Source of the DNA: Nocardioides alkalitolerans
GTDB lineage: Bacteria; Actinomycetota; Actinomycetes; Propionibacteriales; Nocardioidaceae
Length of the DNA stretch: 64,000 nt
Direction: 5' to 3'
Assembly: GCA_038184435.1 (NCBI GenBank)
Contig: CP116227.1
Coordinates: 2,695,501-2,759,500, forward strand
Shown: one piece after another, positions 11,159-19,670 of the stretch
How positions within the stretch are numbered: the first letter of the stretch is position 1
How the letters are laid out: each line of letters starts with the position of its first letter
Position numbers and translations under genes: made by a program
Notes under the pieces: model-generated
Database searches by the model: none
What the model saw: the letters and a program-made list of their open reading frames with translations, nothing else
What the model was told of the DNA's origin: nothing

Positions 11159-11309
11159 GACGCCTTCACTTTCCGCAGATCACTGCGATCGTCGGATATC
11201 GGGGAGGATATCTCCGCGCAGACTATTGCAGATCACGTCGGCGAATTGTGCGGCACCCCGCCGATTCGATTCGACGTCGATAATCGCGAGAAATGCGACC
11301 CGCCGAATA
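11159..11309 (-). promoter_or_regulatory. AT-rich leader of lsr2
   Basis: Between the coaX stop and the lsr2 start the sequence becomes AT-rich. I counted 75 A/T in the 180 bases 11161-11340 (42 percent), well above the surroundings. It contains GCAGATCAC twice (near 11176 and 11228) and GGATATC twice (near 11194 and 11206). I infer the lsr2 promoter and probable Lsr2 autoregulatory sites; no clear -10/-35 pair was found. Confidence 0.5.
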
Positions 11310-12134
11310 TCAGCCCGCGTTGCGACGGAATACCAGCTCGAGACCGCGGAGCGTGAGCCACGGGTCGTGGCGGTCGATTCCCGTGCATTCCGCACTGATC
11401 ATCGGCGCGAGATATCCGGTCGCGACCACGGTGGTGTCGTCGACCGAGCGACCGATCTCGGCCGCCACCCGCGCCACGAGGCCCTCGACCTGGGCGACCA
11501 CGCCGAAGTAGAGCCCCGACTGAATGGCCTCGACCGTGTTGCGGGCGATCACCGAGCGGGGACGCGCCAGCTCGACGCGCCGCAGCTGGGCCGTGCGCCG
11601 GTCGAGCGCCTCGGCCGACACCTCGATGCCGGGCGCGATGAGCCCGCCGACGTACTGGCTCTTCTCGTTCACCACGTCCACCGTCGTGGCGGTGCCGAGG
11701 CCGACGACGACGACCGGCCGACCGGGCTCCGCGTGGTGCGTGGCCGCGGCGAGCGCGTTGACGATGCGGTCGGCCCCGACCTCGCGCGGGTTGTCGACGA
11801 GGACCGGGATGCCGGTGCGGATCCCGGGGCCGACCACCACGTGGGGGACGTCCGGCAGGTGCCGCTGGAGCATCTCGCGCCACTCGTGGAGCACACCGGG
11901 CACCGTGGAGGCGATCGCGACGCCCTCCAGCACCGCGAGGCCGCCGACGGCGCGGGTCCCCACGAGGGAGCCGAGCAGCGCGGCCCACTCGTCGGCGGTG
12001 CGGCGCTCGTCGGTCGCGACGCGCCAGTCCGTCACCGGCGTCGCCCCGTCGAAGAGGCCGAGCACCGTGCGGGTGTTGCCGATGTCGACGCAGAGTAGGC
12101 GGCTCCGCGGGGCCGGCTCCGGCGACGTGCCCAC
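11310..12134 (-). CDS. coaX: Type III pantothenate kinase
   Basis: CoaX phosphorylates pantothenate, the first step of coenzyme A synthesis. The 274-residue protein shows the ASKHA-fold phosphate loop LLCVDIGNTRTVLGLFD near the N-terminus, the substrate region PREVGADRIVNALAA and the LGTATTVDVV motif. It starts with GTG at 12134, 3 bases beyond the nadC stop at 12138, at the end of the panC-panD-nadB-nadC-coaX run, so pantothenate synthesis and use are co-expressed. The last codons are AT-rich compared with the rest of the gene. Confidence 0.95.
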   Translation of the reverse strand: MGTSPEPAPRSRLLCVDIGNTRTVLGLFDGATPVTDWRVATDERRTADEWAALLGSLVGTRAVGGLAVLEGVAIASTVPGVLHEWREMLQRHLPDVPHVVVGPGIRTGIPVLVDNPREVGADRIVNALAAATHHAEPGRPVVVVGLGTATTVDVVNEKSQYVGGLIAPGIEVSAEALDRRTAQLRRVELARPRSVIARNTVEAIQSGLYFGVVAQVEGLVARVAAEIGRSVDDTTVVATGYLAPMISAECTGIDRHDPWLTLRGLELVFRRNAG

Positions 12135-12137
12135 GGC

Positions 12138-13058
12138 TCAGCCCCGGAGGTCGAGGCCGAGGTCGAAGACCTTCACCGAGTGCGTCAGCGCGCCGACCGA
12201 GATGTAGTCGACCCCCGTCGCCGCGACCTCGCGCGCCCGCTCGATGGTGAGGCCGCCCGACGCCTCCAGCGTCGCCCGCCCCTGCGTCAGCTCCTCGTTG
12301 AGGGCGACGGCCGCGGTCATCGTCGCGGCGTCCATGTTGTCGAGCAGCACCCACGTGCAGCCGGCGACCAGCAGGGCGCGCAGCTGCTCGAGGCCGGTCA
12401 CCTCGACGACGACGTGGAGGTCGGGGTACGTCGCGCGCACGGCCTCGAACGCCGGCACGACGCCGCCGGCCGCGACGACGTGGTTGTCCTTGACCATCGC
12501 CACGTCGGAGAGGCTGAACCGGTGGTTGACCCCGCCGCCGCAGCGCACCGCGTACTTCTGCAGCGCCCGCAGGCCCGGCAGCGTCTTGCGGGTGTCGAGC
12601 ACCCGGGCGTCGGTGCCCTCGAGGGCCGCCACCCACGCGGCCGTCGCCGTGGCGACGCCGGAGAGGTGGCACGCGTAGTTGAGCGCCACCCGCTCCGCCG
12701 TCAGCAGGCCGCGGGTCGGGCCCGCGACGCTCATGACGGCGTCGCCGGCCTTCACCTCGGTGCCGTCCGGGACGCGACCGGTCACCTCGACGTCGTCGCC
12801 CAGGACCGCCCGGAAGGCCAGCTCGGCCAGCACGAGTCCGGCGACGGTGCCCGCCTCGCGCGCCCCGAAGTCGGCGGTGCCCCGCGCGTCCACCGGGATC
12901 GTGGCCAGGCTCGTCACGTCCCCGTCGGGCACGTCCTCGACGAGGGCGGCGGCGACCGCGGCGTACGTGGCCCGCGGGTCGAGGCCCGCCGCCTCCAGCT
13001 CCGCGACCAGCGGGGCCGGCAACGCGTCGTACGGGGTGGTGCTCAGGGAGGTGCTCAC
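12138..13058 (-). CDS. nadC: Nicotinate-nucleotide pyrophosphorylase (carboxylating)
   Basis: NadC converts quinolinate and PRPP into nicotinate mononucleotide with loss of CO2, in de novo NAD synthesis. The 306-residue protein has the expected motifs DTRKTLPGLRALQKYAVRCGG, KDNHV, LLDNM and the phosphate-binding SVGALTHSVKVFDLGLD end. The GTG start at 13058 overlaps the nadB stop (GTGA), a translational-coupling arrangement. nadA is not in the window. Confidence 0.96.
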   Translation of the reverse strand: MSTSLSTTPYDALPAPLVAELEAAGLDPRATYAAVAAALVEDVPDGDVTSLATIPVDARGTADFGAREAGTVAGLVLAELAFRAVLGDDVEVTGRVPDGTEVKAGDAVMSVAGPTRGLLTAERVALNYACHLSGVATATAAWVAALEGTDARVLDTRKTLPGLRALQKYAVRCGGGVNHRFSLSDVAMVKDNHVVAAGGVVPAFEAVRATYPDLHVVVEVTGLEQLRALLVAGCTWVLLDNMDAATMTAAVALNEELTQGRATLEASGGLTIERAREVAATGVDYISVGALTHSVKVFDLGLDLRG

Positions 13059-14860
13059 ACGATCTCCGGGGTCGGTTCGGCGTCGGGGGTGGCGGTGGGC
13101 GCCAGGGCGGTGGGCGCGTCGCTCGGCGGGGCCGGGCGGAAGAGGACGGCGACGGCACCGTCGCCGTCGAGAGTGACGTCCACGTGGCCCGACCAGTGCG
13201 CGTCGTCGCGGGCCGGGTGGTCGTCGCGCCAGTGCGACCCGCGGGTCTCCTGCCGCAGTGTCGCCGCCGCGGTCAGCGCGGCCGCGACCGTCACGAGGTT
13301 GGTGGTCTCCCAGGCGGCGAGCTCGGCGGGCACGTCCTCGCGACCGGAGGCCGCCAGCTCGGCGAGGTGCGCCGCCGCCGCCGCGAGACCGTCCGCCGTG
13401 CGCAGCACGCCGACCTGCGCGGTCATCGTCTCCTGCAGGTCCCGGCGGCGGTCGGGGTCGGCGAGGCCGGAGGGTACGGCGCGGGCTCCGGCCGGCGCGA
13501 CCGCCGGGAGCCGCTCGAGGTCGCCCGGCAGCACCTCGGCGATGCGCCGCGAGAAGACGAGGCCCTCGAGCAGCGAGTTGGACGCCAGCCGGTTGGCGCC
13601 GTGGACGCCGGAGCAGGCGACCTCGCCCGTGGCGTAGAGGCCCGGCACGCTGCTGCGGCCCCACAGGTCGGTGGCGATGCCGCCCGAGGCGTAGTGGCAG
13701 GCGGGCGCCACCGGCACGAGGTCGACGGCGGGGTCGACGCCGTGCCGCTCGCAGGTGGCGAGGATGGTCGGGAAGCGGCGCTCCCAGAACGCGCGCCCGA
13801 GGTGGCGGGCGTCGAGCCACACGTGGGGCCGGTCCGTCTCCTGCATCCGGCGGGTGATCGCCTTGGCGACCACGTCGCGGGGCGCGAGGTCGGCCAGCTC
13901 GTGCTCGCCGAGCATGAAGCGCTCCCCCGCGTCGTCCACGAGGAAGGCACCCTCGCCCCGCACCGCCTCCGAGATGAGGGGCTGCTGGCCGCGGGAGTCA
14001 GGGCCGAGGTACATCACCGTCGGGTGGAACTGCACGAACTCCAGGTCCCGCACGACCGCGCCGGCGCGCAGCGCCAGCGCGACGCCGTCACCCGTGGACA
14101 CCGCCGGGTTCGTCGTCTGGCTGAAGACCTGGCCGAGCCCGCCCGAGGCCAGCACCACGGCCCGGGCGTGCACCGCTCCGACCCCGTCGCGCTGGCCCTC
14201 GCCCATGACGTGGAGGGTCAGGCCCGCGACCGGGCGGCGCCCCTCGGCGTCGGGCTCGCCCAGCAGCAGGTCGACCGCGTGGGCGTGGTGGACGACCTCG
14301 ATCTCCGGGGCCGCCTCGATCGCCGCGACGAGCGCACGCTGGATCTCGGCCCCGGTCGCGTCGCCGCCGGCGTGGGCGATGCGGTCCCGGTGGTGCCCGC
14401 CCTCGCGGGTCAGGGACAGCTCGCCGTCGGTGCCCTGGTCGAAGACGGCGCCCAGGGCGATCAGCTCGCGCACCGCGGCCGGGCCCTCCGTGACGAGCGC
14501 GCGCACCGCCTCCGGGTCGCACGCGCCCGCGCCGGCCACGAGGGTGTCGACCTCGTGCTCGTGCGGGGTGTCGCCCGGACCGAGGGCCGCCGCGATGCCG
14601 CCCTGCGCCCACTGCGTCGAGCCCGCGCTGAGCACGTCCTTCGTCACGACGAGCACCGAGCCCACGCCGGCGGCGTGGGCGCGCAGCGCCGCGGTCAGGC
14701 CGGCGATGCCGGAGCCCACGACCACCACGTCGGCGCGTGCCGTCCACCCCGGGGCGGCCGCGCTGAGGCGGCGCGGCAGGCGCGGCTGCGGGCCGGGCTG
14801 CGGGTCGGGCTGCGGGCCGGGCTGCGGGGGGCCGGGGTCGAGCGGGCGGGACGCGGTCAC
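13055..14860 (-). CDS. nadB: L-aspartate oxidase
   Basis: NadB oxidises L-aspartate to iminoaspartate with FAD, the first step of de novo NAD synthesis. The 601-residue protein has the dinucleotide-binding fold VVVGSGIAGLTAALRA (about 45-60), QWAQGGIAAAL, the active-site region QFHPT, and GEVACSGVHGANRLASNSLLEG. The N-terminus carries a Pro/Gln-rich repeat (GPQPDPQPGPQP) produced by a short DNA tandem repeat, so the true start could be slightly downstream. The partner nadA, usually beside nadB, is missing here. Confidence 0.95.
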   Translation of the reverse strand: MTASRPLDPGPPQPGPQPDPQPGPQPRLPRRLSAAAPGWTARADVVVVGSGIAGLTAALRAHAAGVGSVLVVTKDVLSAGSTQWAQGGIAAALGPGDTPHEHEVDTLVAGAGACDPEAVRALVTEGPAAVRELIALGAVFDQGTDGELSLTREGGHHRDRIAHAGGDATGAEIQRALVAAIEAAPEIEVVHHAHAVDLLLGEPDAEGRRPVAGLTLHVMGEGQRDGVGAVHARAVVLASGGLGQVFSQTTNPAVSTGDGVALALRAGAVVRDLEFVQFHPTVMYLGPDSRGQQPLISEAVRGEGAFLVDDAGERFMLGEHELADLAPRDVVAKAITRRMQETDRPHVWLDARHLGRAFWERRFPTILATCERHGVDPAVDLVPVAPACHYASGGIATDLWGRSSVPGLYATGEVACSGVHGANRLASNSLLEGLVFSRRIAEVLPGDLERLPAVAPAGARAVPSGLADPDRRRDLQETMTAQVGVLRTADGLAAAAAHLAELAASGREDVPAELAAWETTNLVTVAAALTAAATLRQETRGSHWRDDHPARDDAHWSGHVDVTLDGDGAVAVLFRPAPPSDAPTALAPTATPDAEPTPEIV

Positions 14861-14882
14861 CGGGACAGTGTGCGGTGCGGGC

Positions 14883-15302
14883 TCAGCGAGCGGCGAGGGT
14901 GTCGCCGCGGACGAGACCGGAACCGGCGATCGCCTCCGCCGGGTCGAAGCCCGTCGCGAGCACCTTGTTGTCGGCGTCGACGAAGACGACGTGCGGCTTG
15001 AGCTCCTTCGCCTCCGCCGTCGTCAGCTGGGCGTAGGCGATGAGGATGACCAGGTCTCCCGGCTGCACGAGACGGGCGGCGGCACCGTTGATGCCGATGA
15101 CGCCCGAGCCCCGCTCGCCCGCGATCGTGTAGGTCTCCAGGCGCGCACCGTTGGTGATGTCGACGATGTGGACGAGCTCGCCGGGCAGCAGGTCGGCGGC
15201 GTCGAGGAGGTCCTCGTCCACCGTCACGGAGCCCACGTAGTGCAGGTCCGCCTGCGTCACGGTGGCGCGGTGGATCTTGCTCTTCATCATGGTGCGGAGC
15301 AT
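14883..15302 (-). CDS. panD: Aspartate 1-decarboxylase
   Basis: PanD makes beta-alanine from aspartate for pantothenate synthesis. It is a pyruvoyl enzyme formed by self-cleavage; the site Gly24-Ser25 in HYVGSVTVD is present at the same position as in E. coli PanD, which supports the ATG at 15302. Length is 139 residues, normal for actinobacteria. The start overlaps the panC stop by one base (TGATG), so translation is coupled. Confidence 0.97.
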   Translation of the reverse strand: MLRTMMKSKIHRATVTQADLHYVGSVTVDEDLLDAADLLPGELVHIVDITNGARLETYTIAGERGSGVIGINGAAARLVQPGDLVILIAYAQLTTAEAKELKPHVVFVDADNKVLATGFDPAEAIAGSGLVRGDTLAAR

Positions 15303-16213
15303 CAGCGGCTCTCCTCGCTCAGGGGCGTCGGGTGGATCGTGATGGGCAGGTTGTCGAGGAGCCGGGTCGCGCCCAGGCGGGCCGCCACGAGGACGCGCCC
15401 CTCACGGACGTCCTCCCGGGTGCCGTCCACGGCGGCGAGGTCCGCCTCCGTGACGACGAGGTAGTCGAGGTCCACGCCCGGCGTGCCCGCGACGGTCGCG
15501 ACGGCGGCCTCGCGGGCGGCCTCGGCGCCGTACGTCGCGTGCCCGCGCGCGGCGGCGAGGGCGCGCGACAGGACGACCGCCGCGCGGCGCTGCTCGGCGT
15601 CGAGGTAGCGGTTGCGGGAGCTGAGCGCGAGGCCGTCGGGCTCGCGCACCGTCTCCGCGCCGACGACCTCGACCGGCAGGCACAGGTCGGCGACCATGCG
15701 GCGCACCAGCGTCAGCTGCTGGTAGTCCTTCTGGCCGAAGACGGCGACGTCGGGCTGCACGAGACCGAACAGCTTGGCGACCACCGTCAGCACGCCGCGG
15801 AAGTGGCCGGGACGGCTGGCCCCCTCGAGGAGGGTCGCGAGCGGTCCGGGCTCGACGGTGACCTGGGGGTCGCCGCCGGGGTAGACCTCCTCGACCGCCG
15901 GGGCGAACACCACGTCGACGCCCTCGCCGGAGCAGACCGCGAGGTCGGCGTCGAGGGTGCGCGGGTAGCGGTCGAGGTCCTCGCCCTGCCCGAACTGGAG
16001 CGGGTTGACGAAGACGGAGGCCACGACGACGCCGTCGGGACCGACGTGGTCGCGGGCCTCGCGCATGAGGGCCGCGTGGCCGACGTGCAGCGCGCCCATC
16101 GTGGGGACGAGCGCCACGCGGCCCGCGCCGCCGTGCTCGGACCGCACCGCGGCGATCCGGTCGCGCAGGGCCGACCGCGTCGGCGCGAGCGCCGGGCTGG
16201 TGAGGGTGCTCAA
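15302..16213 (-). CDS. panC: Pantothenate synthetase (pantoate-beta-alanine ligase)
   Basis: PanC joins pantoate and beta-alanine using ATP. The 303-residue protein shows the nucleotidyltransferase HIGH-like motif PTMGALHVGHAAL, FVNPLQFG, the GQKDYQQL segment and the KMSKS-like LSSRNRYL. I chose a TTG start at 16213, which overlaps the upstream stop (TTGA) and gives the normal N-terminus; no nearby ATG or GTG does better. It is coupled to the DUF2520 gene and to panD, the same trio as Rv3603c-panC-panD. Confidence 0.95.
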   Translation of the reverse strand: MSTLTSPALAPTRSALRDRIAAVRSEHGGAGRVALVPTMGALHVGHAALMREARDHVGPDGVVVASVFVNPLQFGQGEDLDRYPRTLDADLAVCSGEGVDVVFAPAVEEVYPGGDPQVTVEPGPLATLLEGASRPGHFRGVLTVVAKLFGLVQPDVAVFGQKDYQQLTLVRRMVADLCLPVEVVGAETVREPDGLALSSRNRYLDAEQRRAAVVLSRALAAARGHATYGAEAAREAAVATVAGTPGVDLDYLVVTEADLAAVDGTREDVREGRVLVAARLGATRLLDNLPITIHPTPLSEESR

Positions 16214-17154
16214 CGGACGGCCTCCGGGCCCGGACGGGCGGCGTCCCCGGTGACGGGGGCGTCGTGCTCGGCGGCGTCGATCTCCTGGAGCAGGCGGGCC
16301 GCGCGGATCGGCAGCAGGCGGCCGTCGGTGGCCGCCCGGCCGACCGTGGCGCGCGCCAGTGTGCGGTAGGACGCCAGGGCCTGCGGGGCCTCCCGGCCGA
16401 TCTCGTCGAGGTGCGTCGCGACCGTGCCGACGTCGCCGCGCACGACGGGACCGGTCAGGGCCGCGTCGCCCGAGCGCAGCGCGTTGTCGAGGGCCGCCTC
16501 GAGCAGCGGGCGCAGCACGTCGGCGGGGTCGGCGACGCCGTCCGCGCTGGCGGCGAGGATCTCGCGCGCCTCGGCGACGAGCGTGACGAGGTGGTTGGCG
16601 CCGTGGGCGAGCGCGGCGTGGTAGAGCGCGCGCCGCTCCTCGGGCACCCACACCACGCGGCCACCGAGGTCGGCCACGAGCCGCTCGACGACCGGGCGGT
16701 CGTCGGGGACCGCGGTCGCGCCGTACGCGCACGCCGCGACGCGGGGCAGGTCCGTCGCGGTGCCGGTGAAGGTCATCGCCGGGTGGAGCGCGACGACGCG
16801 CGCGCCCGCGAGGCGCGCAGGCTCGAGCGCCGCCAGGCCGTGGCGACCGGACGTGTGGAGGACGACCTGGCCGGGCCGGATCGCGCCGCTCGCGGCGAGC
16901 ACCTCCACCACGTTGCCGAGCATGTCGTCGGGCACGGTGAGGAGCAGCAGGTCCGCGGCACGGGCGACGGCCGAGGGCTTGAGGAGGGGGACGCCGGGGA
17001 GCAGCTCCGCAGCGCGGTCCCGGGACGCGTCGGACTCGCCGGAGGCAGCGACGACCTCGTGGCCGGCGGCGGCCAGGGCCGCCGCGACGACGGCGCCGAC
17101 ACGGCCGGCGCCGATGACGCCCACGCGACGTGGGCAGGGCATGCCAGACGACAT
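16210..17154 (-). CDS. Rossmann-fold / DUF2520 oxidoreductase-like protein
   Basis: The 314-residue protein has an NAD(P)-binding N-terminus (VGVIGAGRVGAVVAAALAAAGHEV) and a helical C-terminal DUF2520 domain with HPAMTFTGT and HAALAHGANHLVTL. The architecture is that of ketopantoate reductase-like and 6-phosphogluconate dehydrogenase-like proteins. It is the first gene of the panC-panD operon, as Rv3603c is in M. tuberculosis. This makes a role in pantoate supply attractive, but that is inference. The start chosen is the ATG at 17154, 8 bases after AAAGG; an ATG at 17142 is an alternative. Confidence 0.85.
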   Translation of the reverse strand: MSSGMPCPRRVGVIGAGRVGAVVAAALAAAGHEVVAASGESDASRDRAAELLPGVPLLKPSAVARAADLLLLTVPDDMLGNVVEVLAASGAIRPGQVVLHTSGRHGLAALEPARLAGARVVALHPAMTFTGTATDLPRVAACAYGATAVPDDRPVVERLVADLGGRVVWVPEERRALYHAALAHGANHLVTLVAEAREILAASADGVADPADVLRPLLEAALDNALRSGDAALTGPVVRGDVGTVATHLDEIGREAPQALASYRTLARATVGRAATDGRLLPIRAARLLQEIDAAEHDAPVTGDAARPGPEAVR

Positions 17155-17497
17155 GGTCCGAACCTTTCGTTCCCGTCCCTCCGACCACCCCTCGCGGGGC
17201 CGGTGTGGGTACCGGACGTTGTCTCGAACTCCCGTGGCCGCGGAGGCGGTCACGGTGGTGCAACGGGAACGTTACGCCCGTGATTCCGGGCAGGAGAATC
17301 GAATGCCCGCGTGACCTGCCTCACCCGGTGCGTCGAGTTGGGGTCTTCGGCGCGGCGGGGGCGTCGAGTTGGGTCGTACGGCGCGGACCTGCCCCAGCTG
17401 CACAGCGCGCGCTGTCGGCGAGGACGGACGCCGCCGGCCTCGGCGGTGCCGGCCAGGATCCGGGTACGCCGCCGGCGAGCCCGCGCCGTACAGCGAA

Positions 17498-17539
17498 CGT
17501 CATGCGGTCCGGCGCCCCCGGCCGCCGCCGCGCATGACG
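17498..17539. repeat. Third, diverged copy of the CGTCATGCG palindrome
   Basis: CGTCATGCG (17498-17506) and CGCATGACG (17531-17539) flank a 24-base GC-rich loop. Arm core and spacing equal those of the copies at 7859-7998, and 17 of 24 loop bases match the second of those copies. Confidence 0.7.
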
Positions 17540-17572
17540 CCGGGCCGATGCGGCCGAGACAGGCACCGGAAC

Positions 17573-17621
17573 TGTGCGCTTGGTACGACTCAGGCCGCGG
17601 CGGACCTGCCCCAGCCGCACA
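17573..17621. repeat. 49-bp hairpin element, copy 1
   Basis: Arms TGTGCGCTTGG (17573-17583) and CCAGCCGCACA (17611-17621), 9 of 11 paired, enclose 27 bases. The same arms with the same 27-base spacer occur in the opposite orientation at 39110-39158, and the flanking CGGAACTGTGC is shared. A half copy (GACCTGCCCCAGCTGCACA) is at about 17387-17404. Confidence 0.65.
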
Positions 17622-17722
17622 TCTCGCGGGATTGGTGCCGTACGACCCAACTCGACGCGTCTGCCGCGCCGAACAACCCAACTCGACGCGTCTGCCGCGC
17701 CGAACAACCCAGCTCGACGCGC

Positions 17723-18490
17723 TCAGGCCACGTGGACCACGCGGGTCGGTCCGTCGTCGTCGACGAGGACGGACCCGGTGGCGTCGGCGACGGCGTCGAG
17801 GGCGACGTCGGCCACGATGTCGCGGGACCCGTCGGGCACGATCACGGCCGCCTCCGTCCCCACCGGGCCCAGCGACCGCAGGCTGCCCCGGTCGGGCCGC
17901 GTCGACCGGACGTGGCCGGGCTCGAGGGCGATGGCCCGGCCGCCCGGCCCCAGGTTGCGGACGACGTCGCGCCAGGCGGCGTCCCGCGCCGTACCGACCT
18001 CGGCCCTCGCCCCGGTGCCGCGGTCGGCGACCGGCCACCACTCCTGGAGCCAGCGACCCACCTGCTGGGGCACCCCCGTCTCGGCGAGCCGGGCGCCGAG
18101 CCGCTCCCGGCCGCTCAAGGGGTCGACGTGGACCATGCGGGGGTAGCCGTCGCCGTCGACCTGCACGACGTGGGTCGGCACGTGGGCGAGCCAGTCGCCC
18201 GCCAGCACCGTGCCGGTGTAGCCGGCCCGCAGGTCGAAGCGGATCTCCGCCCGCGGCAGCGCGCGGGCGATCGCGGGTGTCAGTGCGCCGACCGAGCCGA
18301 GGAGGACGAGCTCGGCCGGGTCCTCGGTGACCAGCAGGTCGAGCACGTCCTCCGGCACCTGCAGCAGGGTCGGCGGGTGGGAGCGGAGGTAGCCGCGCGC
18401 CGAACCGTAGAGCGCCGCGTCCCACGCCTGCTTCCACGTCGGCTCGCTCGGGGGCGGCAGGGCCGGCATGCCGAGGCTGGTGGGGGTCAT
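17723..18490 (-). CDS. MidA-like SAM-dependent methyltransferase family protein
   Basis: The 255-residue protein starts PTWKQAWDAALYG, the typical opening of the MidA/COG1565 methyltransferase family. It contains GDWLAHVPTHVVQVDGDG and later GPGGRAIALEPGH, which resemble family motifs. It is short, and the glycine-rich SAM loop is only weakly recognisable (VLLGSVGALTPAI), so binding of SAM is uncertain. Start ATG at 18490 lacks a clear ribosome site. It follows the GNAT gene after 23 bases. Substrate unknown. Confidence 0.7.
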   Translation of the reverse strand: MTPTSLGMPALPPPSEPTWKQAWDAALYGSARGYLRSHPPTLLQVPEDVLDLLVTEDPAELVLLGSVGALTPAIARALPRAEIRFDLRAGYTGTVLAGDWLAHVPTHVVQVDGDGYPRMVHVDPLSGRERLGARLAETGVPQQVGRWLQEWWPVADRGTGARAEVGTARDAAWRDVVRNLGPGGRAIALEPGHVRSTRPDRGSLRSLGPVGTEAAVIVPDGSRDIVADVALDAVADATGSVLVDDDGPTRVVHVA

Positions 18491-18513
18491 GGCGGGTGGG
18501 GGCGGCACGACCG

Positions 18514-19614
18514 TCAGGCGCCGGCGCCCGGCGCCTCCACCGGGACGTCCTTGTGCCAGGACTGCGTCATGTACGACGTGGTCCACCCCATCGACGTGTA
18601 CAGCCCGTCCGCTCCGGTGGGCGAGTCGGCGTCCACCTCGAGCCCGACCCGGTCGCGGCCCCGGGTCGCGGCGTCGGCGATGACCGTGTGGAGGAGGCCC
18701 TTCGCGACGCCCCGGCCGCGGGCGTTGGAGAGCACGCCGAGGTAGTCGACGTAGGACCCGTTGGGCCCGTCGTCGGAGATGCTCTCGGTCGCGACCAGGG
18801 CGCCGGCCGCGACGGGGGCGCCGGCGTCGACGATCTCGGCCAGCCACCAGTGGTCCCACCGGTGTCCCGGGTCCTGCCGCAGCCGGTGGACGAACTCGGC
18901 GAAGGTCTCCTCGCGCGAGTTGAAGTGGTCGGTGAAGGCACCCTCGAGCACCTCGTGGACGGCGCGGAGGTCGGCCTCGTCGGGCATCCCGTCGTCGGCG
19001 CTGCCGACGGCCCGGAACAGCACGCCGTTCTTCTCCCAACGCTCCGGGTCGGGCACGAGCCCGGCCTCCGCGGGGGTGACGGGCCGGCTCATCTGCCACC
19101 ACGACCGCACCCGGTCGAAGCCCGCCCCGGCCAGCCACGCGTGCTGGCGGGGGTCGTCGGCGAACGCGCCGGTGTCGATCTGCTGGACGGCGAGCCCGCG
19201 GGCGGCGCCGACCTCGCGCGCCTGGCCCTCGGCCCAGGCGAACAGCACGCGGGAGCAGGCCCCGGCGACCCGGTGGTCGAGGTCGCGGGCGACGACGTGC
19301 ACGTAGAGCATCCGGCCGGCCGCGCGGTCGTGGACGCTCCCCCACGCCTGGATCACGCCGTCGGTGTCGCGCACGACCACGTTCTCGCGGGTGCGCGTGC
19401 CGAGGTCGGAGATCTCGACGAGCACGCCGTCGCGGTCGGCGCCGGCCCAGCCGCGCCCCGCGGTCTCGTGGCCGCGGAGCAGCTCGACGAGGCGGTCGAC
19501 GTCGGCGTCCACGGCGGGGTCGACCGTGTCGACCAGCCAGCCGTCGGGCAGCGGTGGGTCACCGGGCAGGAGCTCGTCGGGGTCCGACTCGAATCGACTG
19601 TCGTCCGGGATCAC
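18514..19614 (-). CDS. Two-domain GNAT N-acetyltransferase
   Basis: The 366-residue protein contains two GNAT-like halves. The C-terminal half has the acetyl-CoA loop LSNARGRGVAKGLLHTVIAD and the end LEVDADSPTGADGLYTSMGW, a typical GNAT beta4-alpha4 region. The N-terminal half has an AWGSVHD strand and a degenerate loop. The two-domain form recalls mycothiol synthase MshD, but key similarity is too weak to name it so. It starts with ATG at 19614. Confidence 0.8.
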   Translation of the reverse strand: MIPDDSRFESDPDELLPGDPPLPDGWLVDTVDPAVDADVDRLVELLRGHETAGRGWAGADRDGVLVEISDLGTRTRENVVVRDTDGVIQAWGSVHDRAAGRMLYVHVVARDLDHRVAGACSRVLFAWAEGQAREVGAARGLAVQQIDTGAFADDPRQHAWLAGAGFDRVRSWWQMSRPVTPAEAGLVPDPERWEKNGVLFRAVGSADDGMPDEADLRAVHEVLEGAFTDHFNSREETFAEFVHRLRQDPGHRWDHWWLAEIVDAGAPVAAGALVATESISDDGPNGSYVDYLGVLSNARGRGVAKGLLHTVIADAATRGRDRVGLEVDADSPTGADGLYTSMGWTTSYMTQSWHKDVPVEAPGAGA

Positions 19615-19670
19615 CCGTGCGATTGTGCCGCACGGCCACCGCGTGTCCGGCGGCCGCCCTCAGGAGCGTC

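Larger units (their letters stand above)
17331..17719. repeat. 31-bp repeat units, two forward and three inverted
   Basis: CGTCGAGTTGGG occurs at 17331 and 17362 (31 bases apart). Its reverse complement CCCAACTCGACG occurs at 17646, 17677 and, with one change, 17708 (again 31 apart). Within the right array the full unit of motif plus GCGTCTGCCGCGCCGAACAA is repeated. The two innermost copies share GTCGTACGGC after the motif, so the two arrays are inverted relative to one another and enclose about 270 bp. Units are directly adjacent, with no variable spacers. Confidence 0.8.
17155..17722. other. 568-bp gene-free region built from several repeat families
   Basis: No frame here looks coding. 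From 17331 to 17719 it contains copies of at least three short repeat families: a 31-bp unit at both ends in opposite orientations, one copy of the palindrome also found at 7859-7998, and one copy of a 49-bp hairpin also found at 39110-39158. It also has a direct repeat GCGGACCTGCCCCAG at about 17384 and 17600. The part 17155-17260 is the leader of the DUF2520-panCD operon. Confidence 0.75.

Noticed and set aside
17646..17719. 31-bp tandem units as a CRISPR array
   Set aside because: The whole 31-bp unit repeats with no variable spacers, the array has only three units, and no cas gene is present.
18514..19614. Mycothiol synthase mshD
   Set aside because: Two GNAT halves are present but the sequence lacks the close similarity expected for MshD, so it was left as a GNAT protein.
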